This document shows positions 12,101 to 24,121 of a stretch of 64,000 nucleotides of DNA, one piece after another; position 1 is the stretch's first letter; every line of letters begins with the position of its first letter. The notes under the pieces were generated by a model. That model was not told where the DNA came from and did not search any database. It saw only the letters and a list, made by a program, of their open reading frames with translations. Made by a program: the position numbers and the translations under genes. This DNA comes from Acridotheres tristis (taxonomy: Eukaryota > Chordata > Aves > Passeriformes > Sturnidae): NCBI GenBank assembly GCA_037013685.1, contig CM072919.1:31355935-31419934 (forward strand), given 5' to 3'.

Positions 12101-15100
12101 AAAGGGTAGATCCAGGTTACAAAAGCAGTTGTATTTCTCTTCTTTAATTCTCCATCTTGTGTTTCTTAATGGGATCTGAACTGCCTGGGTTATGACTGGT
12201 TATAAACCTCTTTGTTGTCTCTGAACTATAGACCATCTTCTAACCAGGAGATAGATTGTGTGGGAACACAAAGGACCTACATACAAAACGCACCTATCTA
12301 GCAGAGGCGATGAGAGATGGTAAGCTTTGATCTCCACAGCCATTATGCTCACTTCTCATATAGGAAAAATGAAAAAAAAGAGGAAGCTAGTGTTCATTAC
12401 AATATTGTTTCAATTTTAAGTTTTCAAAAGGAACTCATTCTAGGGTGAAAGAATTACACTCTACTTTTTTTTTTTTTTAACATTGAAGGATTTTACATAA
12501 AGGTCTTTATTCTAGATTCAGTCTGAAATATTTAAATAGGTGCTTTTTAAACTTTTCTCCTTAAAAATTGCAAGATGACCAATGTCAATGATTTCATCAA
12601 CAATTACAATTTTATAAGTTTCTTTTATAAGTGTTTCTAAGTTTTTCTAATAAGACTATTTTTCACTTTTGCATGGACCTGTAAAAATTTTTGGATCAGT
12701 TCTCCATGTTTGCTTAGTATCAGGCAATACATCAGCACTAGAATTAGTCTTAATCTTCTCAATCTTAATCTTCTTTATTCTAGCCTTTAATGCCCAGCTC
12801 TCTCTTTACCAACTCTATTAAAAGCATTTAAATCAACAGTGTAATACATTTTTGACAAGGGAGTTTAAGCATAAGCAAAATTAAGGGAACACTAGTTAAA
12901 AAGCATAATCTGATATACAGACTTGCGTTTCTTCTAAAATATTGTGTATGCGGCTCAATATTCTCCCAGTAATCAGTGTTGCCACTTTTCCAGTGATAGT
13001 ATATAGGTGAAACTGGTGTGAATAAACCCTTTGAGCTTCTGGCTACTGGCTGCCAATGGTCTTTCTTTTTCTCTTTCTTTTTCTGTTTCTATGGAGATTG
13101 CAGTTAGCTCGGCAAAAAAAGTTAAGTGAGTTTTCTACAGCTGCCATGTCCAACAGCTGTAAGTAATCTCATGGACTAAAATAGTTTCTCAAAGTAGCCA
13201 GAGAGACATACCAAATATTTTGGGAATAAGTTGTTGGCTCTGAGTTAAGACCAAAGCAGAGAATTTCTGTGAGGGAAGGAAGGTAGGCAAGAGGAGAGTT
13301 CAGGAACTCAGTTTTTATATTTAAAATGCACATTACTAAACAATCAAAAGCAATCATAGTGTAAATTATTTTCCTTGAATTCACTGAAAAAAAGGACACA
13401 CAGCCCATGAAATTTCAATTCATTTTCCTATAAATGTAAAATGCATTACATCTTTTTCATCAGAAATTTAATGATTGTTTTTTGACCTGCATAAGTCAGG
13501 AGAGAAGGTAATTGTCTTTCCCATCTCTGCCAGACCTTGGGGTTGTCAGACCCGGGCCCTCAAATTATATGCTCTGCTTTTACCAAACTAGACTGCATGA
13601 AGCAAGGAACCTTGTTTCCTTTCTTTTTAGTTTGAACTATCCAGCATTATAGTAAAACATTTCTACATCTACTGCCTGGTTCTTCTTTCTCAAAACCATA
13701 TATTTCTAAGGTCGCTGCTATGTTGACACACAGAAAAGATTTGAAGGCTGAGCCTTTGGCTTACCTGCAGATTCAGAGAGAGTTGGACTAATATGGAGGA
13801 GAGTGAAGAGCTTCAGGTGATGTTTCCTTTTATGTTCCCCTGCACTGATAGGAAAATTTGTCTGCGTTCACTTCTAAAGAAAGATTGGAGAAAATTTTAC
13901 CCAAAGGTACAGGATACATGTTGGGGCTTTTGATGATAAACCAGCACATGCTGGACGTATGAGTCCTACACTTCCTTTCTGCTATATTAATAATGTTGCA
14001 CTAGCTTTGAACCTATCTCCTGAGAAAAGATAATAAGCTTAGGGGGTATATTAGACAATGACATTTACTGGTTTCTTTGAAGGAAAACAGGAAAACATTG
14101 AATTAATCTGAGGGAAATTCAGAAACTCTTCAACAGATAAAGAGAAGAATATTAGTCTGTTCTTTCTTTAATTCCTGAATTAATCTCTTTTAAAGACAGA
14201 AATTTATATAACTTTTTTTTTTAATTTATTCAACATAAATGCAGCCATCAGAACTACAAGTAAATAAACATACTGATAACTATTTTATGAACCTTTAAAA
14301 TTGATATTGTAATCCAAACATTTAAATCTAATTTCTATTCCAAGTAATCAAGAGAAATAATTAAACACCAGGTTCCTTAAATCATATTCTATCACAGCCT
14401 TCATGTTTCCCATCACACTACATATGGTCCAATTGTTTACAGATGACAAAAAAAAAAATCCCTGCTCAGATGTTAAATCAAGATGTTTTCTTCACTTTCA
14501 AATGGTAGGCTGGCAGCCAACTTTTACAATGAGCTATTTTGAGTTAAAAATTAACAATAAATAAATAAAAATAGAGCAGATCAACACCAAAAGGAATAGA
14601 ACAGAAAGGAAAATAAGAGGTTTGGACATTAGGCCCCTCAATATCAGGGCCTGCCAAAATAAAGCAGTTTCTAAAGTGTGTATTCAACCCTGTGTCAGAA
14701 TAATTTCTTGGGAACTTTATCTTTTTTTGTGCACATTAGATGCAAGGCTAGAAAAATCAAGAGGGAAATGTTTTATAGTCATAAATAGGTAACGTGACTT
14801 CAAAGCATAGGCAGAGTTTTCCCGTTGGTACTTTGGCAGCCTGAATTTCATAGTCTTAAATAGCAGAAGATTAAAGCGTATCAGGGCTTGACTCTGCCAT
14901 AGTGCCACTGCAAATTTAGAGTAATTCCTTTGTATGCCTGTCTGAAACAAGTACAAGTACAGAAAAGAAACAGGGTCAAATACTGAACTTTTCCAGTGCA
15001 ATTATTACTGACACTTTTATGAGATTCCATTTTGAAAAAAGAAGCGGGGTCACAAGTTCTCAGGCCATGAAGGACAGAAGCACACACCTTTAACCTCCAA

Positions 15101-17865
15101 ACCTATCACAAAACAATGTGCTTTGAGTATGCTGTGTCCAGCTTTTTTCAGTATATTCCCACACGGGAGGGAAAATTAATGAATTGGGGTCTCAAAGACA
15201 GGAATATGATATGTTCAAAACCCATCTGCATTTTTACTTTGTTTTGTATCATAAGGACAGCAGGATTAACATGCTCTGCCTTATTTTGACTCCAGCTTTT
15301 AGCTTCCCCAGATGTTTGAAGCTGTGTAATGAAAATTTTAAAGCTATTTGTTTGTGATTGTCTGGAAGAAGTTGTCATGTATAAATTTAAAGCTAAAACT
15401 GTACATAGCTGGAACAGAGGGTTTTGATTGTGCCAAAGGGCTCTGCTGAGGCAGTGGAAATACCCCGCCCCATGGGCTTCTGAAACTGATTTTTCCATGT
15501 GACTGAGGCAGTGACTTAAAATGCGCTTTCAAAATAATAAATGAAAATAATGAAATACATAAATGCATTATGCTTTTTAGTTCATTTAGTGGTGAAAGAT
15601 AGCCCTTTATCTAAAATTTTGGAACACAGAAAAACTGGCTTTTTTAGATTCTCTCTTCCAAAAGCCTTTCCTCTGAGGCACACAAAATAAAAAACAGCTA
15701 AATTAACCGCACAAAAACCTGCTTTTCTACCCCAGCGTTGCTCTGCTAGTTTGTTGCCTAAGCCTTGAGCCAAGTTGCACCTGTTTTTCAGTGTTGTTTT
15801 CACTCAGAAATTTATAATTCACGTTCATGGGCATACTGTGACTGCCCAATAATTGTTTTTTCTGTAACCGTTGCCATGATCCTGAGTAACTCATAGGTCA
15901 ATTTTTTAAGGCAACAGTAGGAGTTTCTTTCCACTTGCAGCCGCAGTTTCTGGGGACAGTTACTAATGGGTAGGAGCATTCTAGAATGTTAATGAATTTT
16001 AGGAAGCTGTTGTGGTGACAAGCTTATGTGCTTGAGTTTACCTTGATGCCACAAAATATTGGTGACTCATATTTCCTGACACACACAAAGATAAATTGGA
16101 TGCTATTACTCAAAAAATAGCAAGAAGTGTCTATGTTAATTTCACTTAAAGTTTTCAGCTGCTGTTTGAGGGAAGTCAGAAGAAGAATGTCAAATTGGCA
16201 AATACTTTGTTGTAGACTACTTTTTTGATAAATGAAAAAAGATATTAATTACAGCCTTGATAAATCATCTTGCTCTGATTTCTATGGATGTATCATAGAC
16301 ATAGCATCCATTTAAAAATGATACATACGTTGGTTTAAGGGCAATATTTGCAAATGAGTTAGATATTTTCTGGCTTTAGGAACAGAAAGAGTAGTGATAG
16401 TTCAGAAGATGGTTGCTGTTTTAATCTTAACAATTAGGATCAGAAAGGTAACCTTTAAATATCACGAAAACAAACATTCTTTGTAATAGAAATTTTAATG
16501 TTATTTGAAAGAATGAAAAGAAATGCATGCACAATAAATAAATTTTATACTATTTCATACAGGTTTCAAATAAGTCATAGCATTTTAGCATGACGAAATA
16601 AAAATCCACCTTTTTTCATACTAAAAATGTTTCATGTCTAGACTTAAAAGATACAGAGATAATTTGAATGGTAAGACTTAATTGTAGTCCACAAATATGG
16701 TCACACAGAGTCTTAAACCAGTGCTCACATAACAATGTGGTGAGATTGTTAGTGAACAAATCCAAGGTATCTGAATTGTTATACACTGCATATATCATCC
16801 TAGATCAGCAGATGAGACTTGTATTTGCATTCTTGATATGCAAAGATTTCAATTAAGTATATGGCACAACCAGTGACAAATGTAAACTGAAAGAGAATTT
16901 AGATTCCTAGACTTTCTCCTTGTCTCTGTCCCTCACACATAGTGTGTCCTTGAAGTACAGCTTCATGGCTTTGACTTTCAGATTATCTTCCCTGAGGTTA
17001 CATGTACTTACCTAAACAAGTGAATACTTATTTGCTTCTTTTCCAAGAGAGAGTCCTATGTTCCTTTGTTTGATGTGTGTTGGATCCAATTAAAAGTTTA
17101 TGGAATATTTTGAGCTCACCTGATGAAATTTATAAATATTAAAGGACAGCTGAAGTACCACCAAAGTATCACCAGTAGATACTCACCTGCAGAGAGAATA
17201 CAATAGGAATAAACTATAATGGAAGGGAAAAGTTCTGTTTCATCCCTGGATTCTGTTTGAACAAACATTGTTATTGTCCATTTGGGTCTGCAAGAGCATA
17301 CATGTAAGGACAAGTTTATATTGGTGTTTTCCAAGAATGGTTAAATAGGCTATGGCTCATTATGGATGTGTTTAAGTGGAGATCTGTCTTGTCTGGGTAG
17401 AAAGGGAAGACAATAAAGACATAGCAATCACAAAAGTAGCTTTTTATATATCAAGTGTACTAGCCACAATTCTTTCTGTCTGGTCAAGGTTTTGAGCTGA
17501 TTCTGATTTGTTCTTATGATAAATTTCTGTAAGATTGTGCATGAACAGAAAAAGGTAAAATAAATGCAAAAAGGTTTGTGGGGCAGGAATAGAAAGGAAC
17601 CTTTTATACCTAATAGATTCAATGGAGTGGAATGAAGAACAAAATCCTGAACATTGTTACGACACTTTGATAACAAAGACGTTTCAACATTCTGTACATC
17701 TAGAAGTCCAACTTGACTTATTACATTAAACTATTAAGTTTCTCATTTTATGTTCTGGAGGTTTTAAAAGGAAACTAAACCTAAACTTAAAATATAAGTT
17801 GCTGCATGTGTTCAGGCATAATTTCATGGACACAGTCTCAGTTTGTGAACCTTCCGAAAAGAGTG

Positions 17866-18093
17866 CTTGGCACATAAAACTTTGAAAAAACAGGAGATCA
17901 GTTAATCCTTAGTTGTTATTTGTGGGCAAGTCTACATAAACTGTAGGACTGAAAAGGATTATAAAGCACAAAATTAGGGCTTGGGTCATAAAATTTTGAA
18001 AACCAGAAGAATAATTCTTCCTTAGATGCAATTTGTAAGGCACTTCTATGTAAGATATAGGATCGAGAAAACAGTTATATGACAATAAATCTG
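17866..18093 (+). repeat. degenerate tandem duplication, period about 114 bp
   Basis: Two adjacent units align along most of their length. Unit 1 starts CTTGGCACATAAAACTTTGA at 17866, and unit 2 starts CTTGGGTCATAAAATTTTGA at 17980. Both then share in order a GGAGAT/GAAGAATAA block, TCCTTAG(T/A)TG, ATTTGT(G/A)(G/A)GGCA, a C(T/A)A(C/T)(A/G)TAA block and TAGGA(C/T)(T/C)GA. Identity by eye is roughly two thirds to three quarters. A possible weaker third copy near 18240 was not convincing. Confidence 0.6.
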
Positions 18094-19088
18094 CAAAGCC
18101 ATAATATAAGACATTATTTATGTAATGTATATATTACATATAGTACAAATAAAAGTGATATTTACATTCTAATTTTTTCTTATATTTTACACAAAATATG
18201 AACACATTGTTATCACTTGTGGAGGAAATATGTTTGGTTTTTGAAAAAGAGTGCTTAAATCTGTTTATCCACCTTCTTCAGTTTGTAACACACTTAATGG
18301 TATAAGAAAATCCATTGTGTTGACTAAAAAATCCTAATATGAATGGGACAGAAAGGGCTACCTGGATTGTTATGAATGAACTACTAATTAGCAAAATTAA
18401 GCCAAATTAAACGCATAATAAGAAAACCAAGGTCTGGACCTCAGTATTTACTTCTCAGTAGCAAGAGTACCATAACATGAGAAAACAGTACATCCAAACC
18501 TTATTAAAATGCAGCTGAAGAAGTAGATAACTGTGGACAGATGGAGACAAACTATCTGGCCTGCGTAGAAAACATGTACTCATCCTTTTTTTAAAATCTT
18601 TTCCTCCAGTTTTGAAAATACACCGTGTTCAGGTGACTTACGCAAAAAAGGCCTCCTCCGTTTCACCCTGTGCTTAAGAAATACTAGATAAAACTAGCAG
18701 GTGATATCTCAAATCTTCTGCAACAGCCTGATTCCTGGAGGTTGGATACCTGACTTGACCAAAAATCAGATCCAACACTGAGACTTTGAATACTCTTTGG
18801 ACTAATCAAAAATCACATAAAGGACAGGTTGAAGCTAGACCTCTCCTTCATGAGATAAGAAGATCTAAGGTTTCAAGGAGTATCCATTCCTGACACGGCT
18901 CTGGCCCTGAGATTTCTCACACTCCTCAGGTCTCGGGCTAGCTCAACAGAGCCGCGCAAGGAGTGGCCTCGCCACAATGCCCTTCTAGGGTGAGTGGTCG
19001 AGGTGTGTGGTCCAAGACCACAACGAGGGCCGACGGTCGAGGTGAGATAAAGAGGCCAGGAGAGACCCTTTACGGTTCCAAGGAGGGT

Positions 19089-19094
19089 TTTATT
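19089..19094 (-). terminator. LTR polyadenylation signal AATAAA
   Basis: TTTATT on plus is AATAAA on minus, about 75 bases downstream of the TATA-like box, in the context CCTAATAAAACCC. This is the usual place for the R-region polyadenylation signal in a short-R retroviral LTR. Confidence 0.6.
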
Positions 19095-19167
19095 AGGTAG
19101 GCAGGAACGGGGTCCGAGGTCGGGAGGAGGGAACCGCAAAAGGCGGTTTTACAGAGTGTGCAGGGGA

Positions 19168-19307
19168 TTAAATACAGGGGAGGAGCGGAGGGGAGGTACA
19201 ATCTTTTGGCCAATCGCGGTATCTTGGGGGTCGGGCAAGGGGCGGAGGGGAAACCATCATAAGCCAATAGGAAGGGGTAGGGCGGAGCTCAGGGACCAAT
19301 AACCAAT
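19168..19307 (-). promoter_or_regulatory. LTR promoter: CCAAT boxes and TATA-like box
   Basis: Within the solo LTR, four ATTGG (minus-strand) elements at 19303-19307, 19296-19300, 19264-19268 and 19210-19214 lead to a TATTTAA box at 19168-19174. Transcription would run leftward, toward lower coordinates. The spacing is that of a standard polymerase II retroviral promoter. Whether it is active is unknown. Confidence 0.6.
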
Positions 19308-20391
19308 TATAGGGCGGAAAGGTAAGAACTTTCTAGAGAAGGGGCATAGACTTAGGGACGATTGACAGGGGTAGGGGCTGGGTTTCAGGTGGTAGGCAGG
19401 GAAGGTGCTGGAAAGGAGGAGGAGCTCGGGAGTGATGGACATGGGGTAAGACGGGGAAGGGACAAACCATTGTGGAATACGAGGGGGAATAACAGAATAT
19501 AAACTTTTAACAATACAATAACACAACGGAATACAACACATTCCCAGTCTGGAATATTATAAATAAATATCTGCACTTTCCAGTTTTACATCTCTCATAC
19601 TTCTTGCATATCTTCATTGAAAATCAGTATTCAAGTAGTTTCTAAATCACTCCAAATTTTTTTCCAGATTTACGTTCTTAGAGGAAGAATTCTCAAGTTA
19701 TGCTACCATGTCCTGGAGTAGTATCTGTGCTGGCACCCATGAAGGAATGCACAGGAGACAATCGAAGAGAGTGAGGGGCAGAGAGCAGAGATCTGGTAAA
19801 ACCTAAAACTGGGTATTGTCACCCACTATCTGGAATGCCAGGTCATACTGAAAAGGCATAATTTGAGTTTTCTCTGTGGACTGGCAAGTGGTATCTAAGG
19901 AGTCATTGCTGCCTTAGAAGTTGTATAGTATACATTAGCCAATTTAGTTTTAAGATATGCATGCCACTTTTATCACTAGTTTTTATTGCCTTTAATAAAA
20001 CAATATGGTACTGGAAGTTTTAAAAGAATAAACTTTTGTAGGTCACCTATTTCATCTTTCTGGCATTTGTAAATTGTTCCCTGCTGAACATTTTCAACTT
20101 CTTTGTCATTTTCCAAATTAAAACCAGAAGTAATGTGTGTAAAAATATTAAATAAACATTTATTTCACAATAAAGTAAATTACATTTATATGTGAACTTC
20201 TCAATTAGCCCTGCTAAGCTTCCTTGGGACCACTATGCTGTTAAATCAGTAATGTATTTTTATGTTGCATTAAAGATAGACACAAACTTTGTGTTAAGGA
20301 AACAGCACTTTAATTTTCTTTTTAAGTTCAGAAATTGTGGAATTTTTTTTAATCTATAAAAGAGGACATTATGATAGCACTAGAAACTGGT

Positions 20392-20409
20392 CTTTGTTTA
20401 TAAACAAAG
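20392..20409. repeat. perfect 18 bp palindrome, forkhead-like
   Basis: CTTTGTTTATAAACAAAG reads the same on both strands and contains two overlapping TGTTTAT-type forkhead core motifs, one per strand. This is a direct observation; any protein binding is inference. Confidence 0.6.
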
Positions 20410-20506
20410 TGGGAATACACACAGAAAAAAACTGAATATTTCTTCTATTCCCTGACAATATGCAGCTACACTTTTCCAAGGTACTGCATAGCAAATAGAC
20501 ATGAAA

Positions 20507-20561
20507 TTTTTGGTTAAATCTAACACAGACTTTTTGGTTAAACACAGCCTTTTTGGTTTTG
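20507..20561 (+). repeat. short tandem repeat of a TTTTTGGTTAAA unit, three copies
   Basis: Three successive units begin TTTTTGGTT at 20507, 20531 and 20550. The first two continue with TAAA and an AACACAG(A)C block; the first has an extra TCTAA. Looks like slippage of a 19-24 bp unit. Confidence 0.65.
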
Positions 20562-23500
20562 TCTTTAACGCTATAAAATCCACTTATGTATAAACAACTT
20601 GTAAAGCCCAAAGCTATGTCCCGTTGAACAGTAAGATTAATTAGCTGAGACCACCATTGGACGGTCTTGATCTTCTCCAGCAACTGTCAAGAACGACAAA
20701 GTTAAAAACTTTGGAGAGCTTATTTCCACCAAGATAACTCTCCAGTATCTATGACAGGATTATGGAAAAGAACTCAGGAGTAAAAAAACCTACCTTTTAT
20801 AAGACTCCAGAGTGGTCTTCTTTCAATAACCATATGTAGATCTTTTTGACACCTGTAGAAATATCTGGGTTGTAATTTCTTACTAATATACCTAACTAGG
20901 ATGCCCTTCTTCAATGGCAATAATAAGGTGTTCATGAGTGTACCAAGAAGTTGAGTGTATTTAATAAAACTTCTAAACTAGTTGCTGCAGTTTCTCTTTA
21001 TGCAGACATAAGCTACAGGATATATCTGCCAATAGTCACATTAATTATAGCAGGAATTTTTCTGAAGATGTCAATGTTCCTGTATCTGTACCAAAAGAGC
21101 TATCAGATTTATTTATGAGAAACAATTGTTTACTACCAATCTCAAAAGTTAACTGATGGATGCCCTGGTAGAGTGTCTGATGAATCTTAAATGAGAGTAA
21201 CATAACTCACCCTACCAAGACCTACAGGATTTGTAGACCAAATTTTAAATTTTGGATACTTCTGTACAAAATAAGTTAATTGAGTAGAAGAATAAGTTAT
21301 TTCCCATACTGTAACAAAAAGTAAAACATCAGCATGTGCTAAAAAAAGGTAGAAATGAAACACTATTTTCCCTCTGTTTAAATTTTTATCCGTAAGTCTC
21401 CAAACTTGATAATTTTTTTGTTGCAGACCAGAAATATAATTACTCCATAAACATTACCATGAGTCCTAATAATTCTGAATCTTTGTAGAAGTCTGTGTAT
21501 TTTTAAGATCATACAAGACTTGTTAAGACATTTCTAATTCGAAAAGTTTTAAATACTAGACAAGGAAAAGCATTTAATGTCTATGCTCTGAAGCATGTGA
21601 GGATCATCGATAACTATTGTTTTGTCTCAGTTCTGGGGGAGAAAGAGTCAGACATCATTCTAGATAGAACTAGTTTTTCATTCCTTATATTGCATTTTTA
21701 GCTTTGCTAAAATTCAACCTGGTAATATCCCCCAAAATCTGACAATAAACATGAGATGACAAAAGTGGTGGAACAGAGGTGCTAAATGTGACTCTGGATT
21801 CTCTGTTGGGTTCTCAGTGCAAGATTTTACAACACTCACTTTCTGAAATAATCTCTTGCTCCTCCTCAAGTAATAGAAAAAATTAAACAGGCAATGTGTA
21901 TGGGCAGACTGGAAAATGAACTAAAATTGTTCTATCTTTTTCTTTATAAATAATCCTCTTTCCCAAATCATTTTTATCATATACTAGTGACTGATAGAGC
22001 AATGAAACAGACCAAAATGTACATCATAAACTCTGCATTTGTATGATGATCTTGCAGATTTGATAGATCCACTGGTACAAAGTTCTTAAAATAAAAACAA
22101 AAATCTATTTTTTTAATATCTAGGTCTGTCAGCCTACTATATCCTTAGGCTATTCATCCTTTCATCCTTTAAAATAAAGAGTTGCCTTGGAGAAACTAGA
22201 ACCCTGGAGCACATGGGAAAAGTGTGAGTTCTATAACTATTCTTGAAAGTCCCCACAAAAACATCAGGAAATTATCTATTTGAATAACTTGAGTTGTAAA
22301 TCTTACAAGACATACAGCTGAAATAATTTATAACTTTGCTTATCTAATTTTTTCACTTCTTAAGCCTATGATTTGCTGCAGAGTTGTACAGTCCTCCAGG
22401 AGCTTAATTTTTGATGCTGAATCATTAAGTAGCATCCTTGTGTAGCTGAAATAGCATGGCTGCTTTTATCTGGGTAGTACAAATCCTCTCCTAACTATAC
22501 ACTTGCATTCCAAAAAACTAGTGTAGTGTATGTAAATGTGCATTCAACAGTGAGATGTAAAGCAAAGTTGAAGAGGAACTAGCTAAAGAACTCATAGGGC
22601 ATTCCATTTAGCCACTCAAAGGAACTTTGTACCAGCTTTCCAAGGATTGTTAGAATATTGCTATGCTTTAATTTTTAACATTTTCCCACTGTGACAAAAA
22701 AGGACTGTTATTTAAAACAATTGAATCAATCTTTTAATGTAAAAATACTTCGGGATATCTCCCTTCATTAACACCTAAATCTGGAGGCAGGTAAACAAAC
22801 AAGAAGGTATTCTGGGCATAAGCACGTTAATCCACACATTTTCTACTTCAGAACATAGCTCTGAGATACTTTGACATCTGGTGAGCACAGATGAAAAATA
22901 TTCCATGCAAAAATATTCTCATTATATTACTCAAAGTGTCCTTGAAAAGAATATCACATACTCCATGTACCTTTAGTCTGCCCAATTCTACTTCCAATAG
23001 AGTTAGTAGTATCCATAAGTGACATCTGTTTCTAAAATATACCTATAATGAAAATAGCAATTAGCAAGTTTTAAAAGGGGCACAGCAGATGAACTTTGCA
23101 CTGTTTCTGTTTCTGTCTGCTCAGTTTGCATAGTAAGTCAAGGCAGCTCTCACAGACCCTTTGCAATTTCAGTGCTGCACGATGATGTACTAGCAAAATA
23201 TTTACAGGCATCTTGAGGATGACCTCTCCATGCAGTAACATTCTTTAAATTAATTAGGTGAGTTGACAATGCTACTCATATTCAGCTATAACTCTTTATA
23301 ATTAACAATTTATTTTGGAAAAACAATTGAGTACATTCCATGAAAAAGATACATAAGATTCTGTAAACCAACAGCAGATTCATGGGATTGTGTTAGTTAC
23401 TGAAGAGTGATAATTTACTGTAAGATAATTGCCCCTGCATAGAAAAGGTTTGCTCTGTTTCAGAGTGCTGCAACATTTTCCATAATGATTTTAAATTAAA

Positions 23501-24107
23501 TTAGTCTTCCCAGTTCTTAGCATCCAAAACAATGTAATTCCTCTAGCATTTGTCAGGAACTATTTTATAATTACCACTGTAAGGATCAGAAGAATTTGTA
23601 AGCGCTTAGAGGAGAGGAGAAATAGATGTATGAAAGACTTTTTAAAGCAAATAAATGAAGATTATTCCTTCAAGACTTTAAATATAATCTTAAATCTCTG
23701 ACAGCCATCTCACTCTCATAAATTTATCTTGTAAAACAGACAATATTAATAATTTCCTATTTTCAGCCATTAGAAATAGAAATCACAGGGCATGATAGGG
23801 TATTTTTAAGAGGGTGTTGGTGATTTGATTATTTTTTTTTTCAAGAAAAGCAGACGTGAACCACTTTTGCAGTATTGTTTATCAAAGATTAGAAGTTAGT
23901 TATTCTTCTCTGAGCATTTAAGGTAGATTTATCTTGACCCACCTTGTTTAAATACAGGTTTGAAGGGAATGTTTTGGTGCACTCTAGGGTCAGTGGAAGT
24001 GCCTTTGACATGACATAGTTAATGTATCTAATTTAGCCAGAAAAACATATTTTTCAGTCGGCAAAAATACATCTTTTCAGGAAACAAAGAAACAAATTCG
24101 AGCGTTA

Positions 24108-24121
24108 GCGCCACCACCTGG
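24108..24121 (-). promoter_or_regulatory. CTCF-like binding motif
   Basis: GCGCCACCACCTGG matches the reverse complement of the vertebrate CTCF core (SYGCCMYCTNSHGG) at 13 of 14 positions; the one mismatch is A where T is expected. It is preceded by TTA, often seen on that flank. It is one of very few CpG-containing, GC-rich short stretches in the AT-rich surroundings. CTCF anchors chromatin loops, so a site in a gene desert could mark a domain feature. Binding cannot be shown from sequence alone. Confidence 0.4.

Larger units (their letters stand above)
7168..18884. other. unique AT-rich DNA, no gene seen
   Basis: About 11.7 kb with no recognisable coding exon or clear transposon. Open frames are under 120 codons, low in complexity and unlike any family I know. 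Embedded small features: a hairpin cluster at 9075-9135, T runs near 11446 and 12465, a 12 bp direct repeat (TCTTAATCTTCT at 12748 and 12763), and a degenerate tandem duplication at 17866-18093. Confidence 0.6.
18891..19538 (-). mobile_element. solo LTR of a class II (ERVK-like) endogenous retrovirus, 648 bp
   Basis: Read on the minus strand the element begins TGTTGTATTCC at 19538 and ends CCGTGTCA at 18891, so it has the canonical TG...CA ends. U3 carries four CCAAT boxes in antisense (19210-19214, 19264-19268, 19296-19300, 19303-19307). A TATA-like box (TTAAATA at 19168-19174 on plus, TATTTAA on minus) and an AATAAA polyadenylation signal (19089-19094) follow at plausible U3-R-U5 spacing. 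It is far richer in GC and CpG (about 28 CpG by eye) than its surroundings. Intact signals, retained CpGs and a perfect 6 bp duplication suggest a fairly recent insertion. No internal retroviral genes flank it, so the provirus has recombined to a solo LTR. Class assignment rests mainly on the 6 bp duplication. Confidence 0.88.
18885..19544. repeat. 6 bp target-site duplication CATTCC around the LTR
   Basis: CATTCC is present immediately before the LTR (18885-18890) and immediately after it (19539-19544). A perfect 6 bp duplication is typical of class II (ERVK/beta- and alpha-like) retroviral integration and defines the LTR edges exactly. Confidence 0.85.

Noticed and set aside
18873..19576. 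Several proline-rich minus-strand frames
   Set aside because: All lie in or across the GC-rich solo LTR; LTRs carry no genes here and the frames overlap each other.
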